From Polynucleobacter sp. MWH-Spelu-300-X4 (GTDB taxonomy: Bacteria; Pseudomonadota; Gammaproteobacteria; Burkholderiales; Burkholderiaceae), in contig NZ_CP061294.1 of NCBI RefSeq assembly GCF_018687515.1, forward strand, positions 1,054,001 through 1,118,000: a stretch of DNA of 64,000 nt, read 5' to 3'. The position numbers were made by a program, and so were the translations under genes. The notes under the pieces were generated by a model. That model made no database searches, was not told the origin of the DNA, and saw nothing but the letters and a program-made list of their open reading frames with translations. Below, piece after piece: positions 59,354 to 64,000 of this stretch; within the stretch, counting starts at the first letter, position 1, and each line of letters begins with the position of its first letter.

Positions 59354-60335
59354 GTACTAAGGATACCTGTTCTGGTGTAATAAATGCAGGCGCATGACCA
59401 ACACCAGGAATTTCAATACTTCTTGCACGTGGATTACGCTGGCACATTTCAGCGACCGTCTTAGCTGACAACAAATCTGAATCCCCACCACGCACAATCA
59501 GCATATCAGCCTTAATTGCCTCATAGGCTTTCCAAGTCATCATTTCGCCAACCACAGCAGTGGCAGAACTCAATGCCTCAAAAGGTTTTGCAATGCTAGG
59601 GTCATAATGCAAAACCCAAGCATCTCCACGTTTCACAAGATGAGGTCCGTTATAAGCCTTCCATTGTTCAGGTGGAAATGTGCCAAATGGCGCACAAATT
59701 CGATTTAAGTAAATCAGACCTTCTTTTTTACTTGCAAAGCGTAAAGGCTTTCCAACGTAATCGCCTAAACGACTCAAAGCTGTTGGTTCAATTCTTGGCC
59801 CCACATCATTCAAAATCATGCGACGGATCGGTGAATGCTCTTGAGCGGCCACAAATGTACCAATCAAACCACCCATAGATGTCCCAAACCAATCAACCTT
59901 ACTCAATCCAAGCTGAGCAATTAGCGCCATCATGTCAGAGGCATATTGGGGAATGCCATACAACATAGGATTTGGTAGCCAATCAGAATCACCACGACCA
60001 ACAATATCTGGGCAAATTACACGGTAATAATCACTCATTGCTCGCGCCAAAACAGTAAAGTCGCTTCCTCGACGAGTTAGACCATGGACGCAAATCAATA
60101 CGTTCGGATTATTAGAATCACCCCATTCGTGATAAGCCATCTTATGCAACCCTGATGGGCTCGCACACTGAATGTAAGCAGTTCGAGATTGAGGATCTGG
60201 AGCATCCTCGTTTTCTTCAATAGCAATTGGCAACGGATCCGATACAAGCTCTGCAACAACGCCAACGGCTAGAAGAGTCTCTTCAGAGATATTCTCTTTA
60301 ATACCAAAAAGACGTTTCAGCAGTTTTTTAAGCAT
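59337..60335 (-). CDS. Alpha/beta-fold hydrolase
   Basis: A 332-residue hydrolase when started at MLKKLLKRLF, whose ATG shares an A with the bdhA stop (TAATG). Motifs are VHGLTRRGSDF (oxyanion region), GTSMGGLIG with the Ser nucleophile, and IPGVGHAP with the His. The basic, amphipathic N-terminus may associate with the membrane. Coupling to 3-hydroxybutyrate dehydrogenase suggests an ester or hydroxybutyrate-oligomer substrate, which is inference. Confidence 0.85.
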   Translation of the reverse strand: MLKKLLKRLFGIKENISEETLLAVGVVAELVSDPLPIAIEENEDAPDPQSRTAYIQCASPSGLHKMAYHEWGDSNNPNVLICVHGLTRRGSDFTVLARAMSDYYRVICPDIVGRGDSDWLPNPMLYGIPQYASDMMALIAQLGLSKVDWFGTSMGGLIGTFVAAQEHSPIRRMILNDVGPRIEPTALSRLGDYVGKPLRFASKKEGLIYLNRICAPFGTFPPEQWKAYNGPHLVKRGDAWVLHYDPSIAKPFEALSSATAVVGEMMTWKAYEAIKADMLIVRGGDSDLLSAKTVAEMCQRNPRARSIEIPGVGHAPAFITPEQVSLVREFFI

Positions 60336-61111
60336 TACTGAGCAACCCAACCACCATCCATATTCCAAGCCACACCACGAATCTGCGTAGCAGCAGGACT
60401 ACAGAAAAATACAGCCAAAGCAGCTAACTGTTCTGGCGTCACAAACTCACCAGAAGGTTGCTTCTCAGATAACAGAGCTTTCTTAGCTTCTTCATTACTT
60501 AAGCCATCCCGCTCGGCACGCGCGTCCACCTGCTTTTGCACCAAAGGTGTTAGTACCCAACCTGGACAAATCGCATTACAAGTCACACCCGTTTGAGCAG
60601 TTTCCAAAGCTGTCACCTTTGTCAAACCAACGATGCCATGTTTAGCCGCTACATAAGCAGACTTCTGAGCAGATGCCACCAACCCATGAACAGAAGCCAA
60701 ATTGATAATACGTCCCCAATTACGCTCCTTCATTTTAGGAAGCGCTAAACGAGTCGTATGAAATGCTGAACTCAAGTTAATCGCAATAATCGCATCCCAA
60801 CGATCAACCGGAAAATCTTCAATATTGGCCACATGCTGAATACCTGCGTTATTCACCAAAATATCAACTGCACCAAAACGCTTTTGAGCAAAAGCCATCA
60901 TATCTTCAATTTCAGAAGCTTTACTCATATCAGCACCGTGGTACTCAACCTCAACGCCCAGCGCTTTTACTTCAGCGATTGCAGCAGCACTATCACCAAA
61001 ACCATTCATCACAATATTGGCGCCCTGCTCAGCAAAGGCTTTTGCAATCCCCAACCCAATACCGCTAGTAGAACCCGTCACTAATGCTGTTTTGCCTTTT
61101 AACATGCTCAT
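60335..61111 (-). CDS. bdhA: 3-hydroxybutyrate dehydrogenase
   Basis: A 258-residue short-chain dehydrogenase starting MSMLKGKTALVTGSTSGIG, with GGAG upstream. The catalytic Ser, YVAAKHG (YxxxK) and the C-terminal QLAALAVFFCSPAATQIRG are typical of D-3-hydroxybutyrate dehydrogenases. Interconverts 3-hydroxybutyrate and acetoacetate; scoAB in the same run activates acetoacetate. Confidence 0.9.
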   Translation of the reverse strand: MSMLKGKTALVTGSTSGIGLGIAKAFAEQGANIVMNGFGDSAAAIAEVKALGVEVEYHGADMSKASEIEDMMAFAQKRFGAVDILVNNAGIQHVANIEDFPVDRWDAIIAINLSSAFHTTRLALPKMKERNWGRIINLASVHGLVASAQKSAYVAAKHGIVGLTKVTALETAQTGVTCNAICPGWVLTPLVQKQVDARAERDGLSNEEAKKALLSEKQPSGEFVTPEQLAALAVFFCSPAATQIRGVAWNMDGGWVAQ

Positions 61112-61166
61112 GAAAAATAACTCCAAGAATAATTAATGGGATAAAGCTATATAAATTGATTAAAAA

Positions 61167-62072
61167 TTAACTAGGCATCTCTGGCTGAAGCGTCACATGG
61201 TCAATCTGATGCTTCTCTCTTAGCACTAGGTGAATTCTTCTTAAAGTCTCAGGCCAATCCTGCAAATCTCTAATTTCAACATGACCAATTAAAGCTGGCT
61301 CACCAGGCGTCATCTCCCAAACATGCAAATCATGAACTGCCAAAACTCCCGACACTGCACGTAAATCAGCGCCTACTGCAACATAATTAATATGGTGAGG
61401 CACACCTTGCATCAAAAAATGATAAGACTCTTTCAACACCTCAATAGTTGAACGTAATACCAAGACACAAACGAATAAAGAAAGAATTGGGTCAATCTGC
61501 ATCCAACCGGTGTACTGAATAACCAAGCCTGCAATCAATGCAGCAACCGAACCCAACAAATCTCCCATTACATGAACTAAAGCAGCACGGGTATTAACAC
61601 TTTTTTTATCTTTAGATAAAACCCATGCCACCACAATATTGATACACAACCCCAACGCAGCAACAATGGTCACCGTCTGTCCTTGAACATCATGTGGCGC
61701 ATTAAAACGACTTAACGCTTCAACAGCAATCCACACAACCAATAACAACATCGCTAAACCATTAATAAAAGCAGCTAGAGATTCCGCGCGGCCAAACCCA
61801 AAAGAATGTTTTTCAGAAGGTGGGCGCTTTGCAATGATTTGCGCCAACAAGGCTAAGCCGAGCGATGCCGCATCGGTCACCATATGACCCGCATCTGAAA
61901 TCAACGCCAGAGATTCCGCCCAAAAACCAGCGAACACCTCAACACCTGCAAACAAGAAGGTTAGCAAAAGCGCCGTTAAGAGAATTCCTAACTGGCGCTC
62001 TTCGCGGTAATGCAAATGTTGCGCATCCCCTTTTTTATGAGCATGTAAGTGGCTAGCGTGGTGAGCACTCAT
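61167..62072 (-). CDS. Cation diffusion facilitator transporter (CzcD/ZitB-like)
   Basis: A 301-residue inner-membrane metal/proton antiporter. A His-rich N-terminus (SAHHASHLHAHKKG), six membrane helices, metal site ALISDAGHMVTDAASLG (HxxxD), and a cytoplasmic C-terminal domain with HDLHVWEMTPGE. Exports Zn2+ or similar. Start ATG at 62072, 11 nt after scoB; likely co-transcribed although functionally unrelated. Confidence 0.92.
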   Translation of the reverse strand: MSAHHASHLHAHKKGDAQHLHYREERQLGILLTALLLTFLFAGVEVFAGFWAESLALISDAGHMVTDAASLGLALLAQIIAKRPPSEKHSFGFGRAESLAAFINGLAMLLLVVWIAVEALSRFNAPHDVQGQTVTIVAALGLCINIVVAWVLSKDKKSVNTRAALVHVMGDLLGSVAALIAGLVIQYTGWMQIDPILSLFVCVLVLRSTIEVLKESYHFLMQGVPHHINYVAVGADLRAVSGVLAVHDLHVWEMTPGEPALIGHVEIRDLQDWPETLRRIHLVLREKHQIDHVTLQPEMPS

Positions 62073-62083
62073 CAATAACCTTT

Positions 62084-62734
62084 TTAAACAGCGCTGGTAT
62101 CTAATGGGCAACCGGTCTTAGCAATCACCTCTTCTTTTGTGATGCCAGGAGCCAACTCAATCAACTTCAAACCTTCTTTCGTCACATCCATCACAGCAAT
62201 ATCAGTGATGATGCGATTCACTACACCCACACCCGTTAACGGCAAGTTGCACTCTTTCAAAATTTTAATGTCTTCTGTGCCATCTTTTTTCTTGGCTACA
62301 TGTTCCATCAACACCACAACATGCTTAACACCAGCCACTAAATCCATGGCGCCGCCCATGCCTTTCACCATCTTGCCCGGAATCATCCAGTTAGCTAAAT
62401 CACCTTTTTCACTAACCTGCATCGCGCCCAGAATGGCAATATTGATTTTTCCGCCACGAATCATGCCGAAAGAATCTGCAGAAGAGAAAATCGCTGACCC
62501 CGGTAAAGTTGTAATTGTTTGTTTGCCCGCGTTAATTAAGTCAGCATCGACCTTATCTTCGGTTGGGAAAGGACCAATACCTAATAAACCGTTCTCAGAC
62601 TGAAGCCATACTTCAATATCTTTAGGCACATGATTCGCCACCAAAGTTGGCAAACCAATACCCAAGTTAACGTAGTAACCGTCTTTTAATTCTTTCGCTG
62701 CACGCGCAGCCATCTCATCACGAGTCCATGCCAT
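62084..62734 (-). CDS. scoB: 3-oxoacid CoA-transferase subunit B
   Basis: A 216-residue beta subunit. [12 protein letters not shown] carries the catalytic Glu (about 47), and [26 protein letters not shown] is conserved. Exchanges CoA between succinyl-CoA and acetoacetate. Lies 12 nt after scoA. Confidence 0.94.
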   Translation of the reverse strand: MAWTRDEMAARAAKELKDGYYVNLGIGLPTLVANHVPKDIEVWLQSENGLLGIGPFPTEDKVDADLINAGKQTITTLPGSAIFSSADSFGMIRGGKINIAILGAMQVSEKGDLANWMIPGKMVKGMGGAMDLVAGVKHVVVLMEHVAKKKDGTEDIKILKECNLPLTGVGVVNRIITDIAVMDVTKEGLKLIELAPGITKEEVIAKTGCPLDTSAV

Positions 62735-62746
62735 GATTCTTACTCC

Positions 62747-63445
62747 TTAAACCTTAGTGATTGTGCGCTGTTCAATGCGCTTCTCTGGATGTTTATTCAA
62801 CACAATGCGATGCACATAAATACTTGGCGTGTGAACATCCGCTGGCTCAAATGTGCCGTTCTCAACAATCTCTTCGACTTCTACAACCGTTAACTTACCC
62901 GCCATAGCACACATAGGATTGAAGTTACGAGCAGTATGGCGATAAATTAAATTACCTGCCTTATCAGCCTTCCAAGCTTTCACTAAAGCAATATCAGCCA
63001 CTAAAGATCGCTCCATGACATACTTCTCGCCATCAAACTCTCGAATCTCTTTACCTTCAGCAACAATGGTGCCAACACCAGTCTTAGTAAAAAAGGCTGG
63101 GATACCACACCCGCCAGCACGGAGTTTTTCAGCCAAAGTTCCTTGAGGTGTGAATTCCAACTCAAGCTCACCAGCCAAATACTGGCGCTCAAACTCTTTA
63201 TTCTCACCAACATATGATGAAACCATTTTTTTAATTTGACGCGTTTCTAGCAGTTGCCCCAAACCGAATCCATCAACACCAGCATTATTTGAAATAGCGG
63301 TTAGATTCTTAACACCTGTATCACGCAGAGCAGCGATTAAGGCTTCTGGAATACCGCACAAACCAAATCCACCCACAGCAAAAGTTTGGCCGTCTTTGAC
63401 GATATCAGCCAAGGCCTCTTTTGCCGAACCGAAAACCTTATTCAT
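62747..63445 (-). CDS. scoA: 3-oxoacid CoA-transferase subunit A
   Basis: A 232-residue alpha subunit ([66 protein letters not shown]). With ScoB it converts acetoacetate to acetoacetyl-CoA, feeding thiolase. First gene of the ketone-body run; GGGAG precedes its ATG. Confidence 0.95.
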   Translation of the reverse strand: MNKVFGSAKEALADIVKDGQTFAVGGFGLCGIPEALIAALRDTGVKNLTAISNNAGVDGFGLGQLLETRQIKKMVSSYVGENKEFERQYLAGELELEFTPQGTLAEKLRAGGCGIPAFFTKTGVGTIVAEGKEIREFDGEKYVMERSLVADIALVKAWKADKAGNLIYRHTARNFNPMCAMAGKLTVVEVEEIVENGTFEPADVHTPSIYVHRIVLNKHPEKRIEQRTITKV

Positions 63446-63766
63446 TAAAAACTCCCTATTGATTTAAAAATAGCCCGCTTTTTAATTAAGCAAGCTACGT
63501 GCCAACTCACCAAAATTCCCATATAAATCAATTAACTTGACGCAAACAAGGTGATCAAGAAAATCTCATATATTGCATATATATCTATATTCTAATTGCA
63601 TGAAATCCCCCACCGCAGGATTCACCCAGAATTCGCCCATAGAGAAGAATAGTAAACAACACGACTGTCTCCATTACCATGTCGTTATAGTATGTTTTGG
63701 AAATGTATTTAATGTGTCAAAACAGCGCATTAGCGGTTTGATACTGCACAATTTTGGAGAGTATGA
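63446..63766. other. Divergent intergenic region between scoA and ETF-QO
   Basis: 321 nt without a supported gene; a 65-codon frame at 63573-63770 has no ribosome-binding site. The stretch is A/T-rich, especially around 63570-63600 (ATATATTGCATATATATC). No clear -35/-10 pair or known operator was recognised. Promoters of both flanking genes must be here. Confidence 0.6.
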
Positions 63767-64000
63767 ATGAATACAAGCAAAGAGATTCTTGAGCAATTTG
63801 GTCCTAGAGAATCCATGGACTACGACGTGGTTGTCGTAGGTGGTGGTCCTGCAGGATTGTCTGCAGCCATTCGCTTAAAACAACTCTCCACTGAAAAAGG
63901 TCAAGAAATCTCAGTTTGCGTCTTAGAAAAAGGCTCTGAAGTGGGCGCCCATATTTTGTCAGGCGCGGTCATGGACCCCATCGGCATCAATGAGCTCATA
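63767..64000 (+). CDS. Electron transfer flavoprotein-ubiquinone oxidoreductase (5' part)
   Basis: The first 78 codons of a gene that runs out of the window. The start ATG has GGAGA 6 nt upstream. The product shows an FAD-binding [16 protein letters not shown] and the strand [22 protein letters not shown], typical of ETF-QO, which passes electrons from acyl-CoA dehydrogenases via ETF to ubiquinone. It fits beside the ketone-body and fatty-acid functions. Confidence 0.9.
   Translation, partial: MNTSKEILEQFGPRESMDYDVVVVGGGPAGLSAAIRLKQLSTEKGQEISVCVLEKGSEVGAHILSGAVMDPIGINELI

Overview
The window looks like chromosome of a low-GC betaproteobacterium of the Burkholderiaceae. A free-living, Polynucleobacter-like genome is my best guess. 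The evidence is the conserved thrS-infC-rpmI-rplT-pheS-pheT-ihfA-merR block, a short basic Burkholderiales-type H-NS, the trpS/methyltransferase/dapA/bamC and cysS/glycosylase/accA/tilS/lysC runs, an odhA-odhB-lpd operon with a long structured leader, a Bug-type periplasmic receptor and AT-rich intergenic DNA. The genus is inferred. No insertion sequence, prophage, CRISPR array or rRNA operon was seen. Three tRNA genes are present: Ser-GCU, Pro-GGG and Val-GAC.

Layout. Bases 1-4.8 kb: the receiver end of a response regulator, a carboxymuconolactone-decarboxylase-like protein, a Bug receptor, then an overlapping cluster (2-hydroxyacid dehydrogenase, zinc-ribbon/Smr, DUF1003, CWC protein) meeting a DsbA-like oxidoreductase. 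Bases 4.8-5.6 kb are accessory: a 40-residue membrane microprotein behind a near-consensus LexA/SOS box, and a decayed brnT toxin next to an intact brnA antitoxin. Bases 5.6-13.7 kb: mixed small housekeeping genes. Bases 13.7-18.4 kb: a coupled operon (PAS-GAF-HD-GYP, GGDEF, PgaC-like glycosyltransferase, outer-membrane barrel) that looks like a c-di-GMP-controlled exopolysaccharide unit. Bases 18.5-27.2 kb: ilvD, tRNA-Ser, lysC, tilS, accA, a DNA glycosylase and cysS, with a RelE-like toxin/HTH antitoxin pair inserted on the opposite strand between lysC and tilS.

Bases 27.4-36.6 kb: TPR protein, ppiB, lpxH, suhB, trmJ-cysE-mutS, an FKBP, roxA and a tiny Ala/Pro-rich lipoprotein. Bases 36.7-42.5 kb: bamC, dapA, methyltransferase, trpS, PHP phosphatase and zapE, all on the minus strand. 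Bases 42.6-48.5 kb: the 2-oxoglutarate dehydrogenase operon with its leader. Bases 48.5-49.5 kb: an excisionase-like DNA-binding protein and H-NS. Bases 49.7-57.4 kb: the translation block, in which infC must start at a non-canonical AUA codon and thrS is preceded by a terminator-like hairpin touching its ribosome-binding site. Bases 57.4-64 kb: a RelA that lacks most of the usual helical region, then a 3-hydroxybutyrate/ketone-body cluster (hydrolase, bdhA, CDF transporter, scoB, scoA) and the divergent start of ETF-ubiquinone oxidoreductase.

The most unusual locus is the SOS-box microprotein at about 4.80-5.01 kb. Its promoter, operator, ribosome-binding site and hydrophobic product all agree, yet it is too short for ordinary gene calling.
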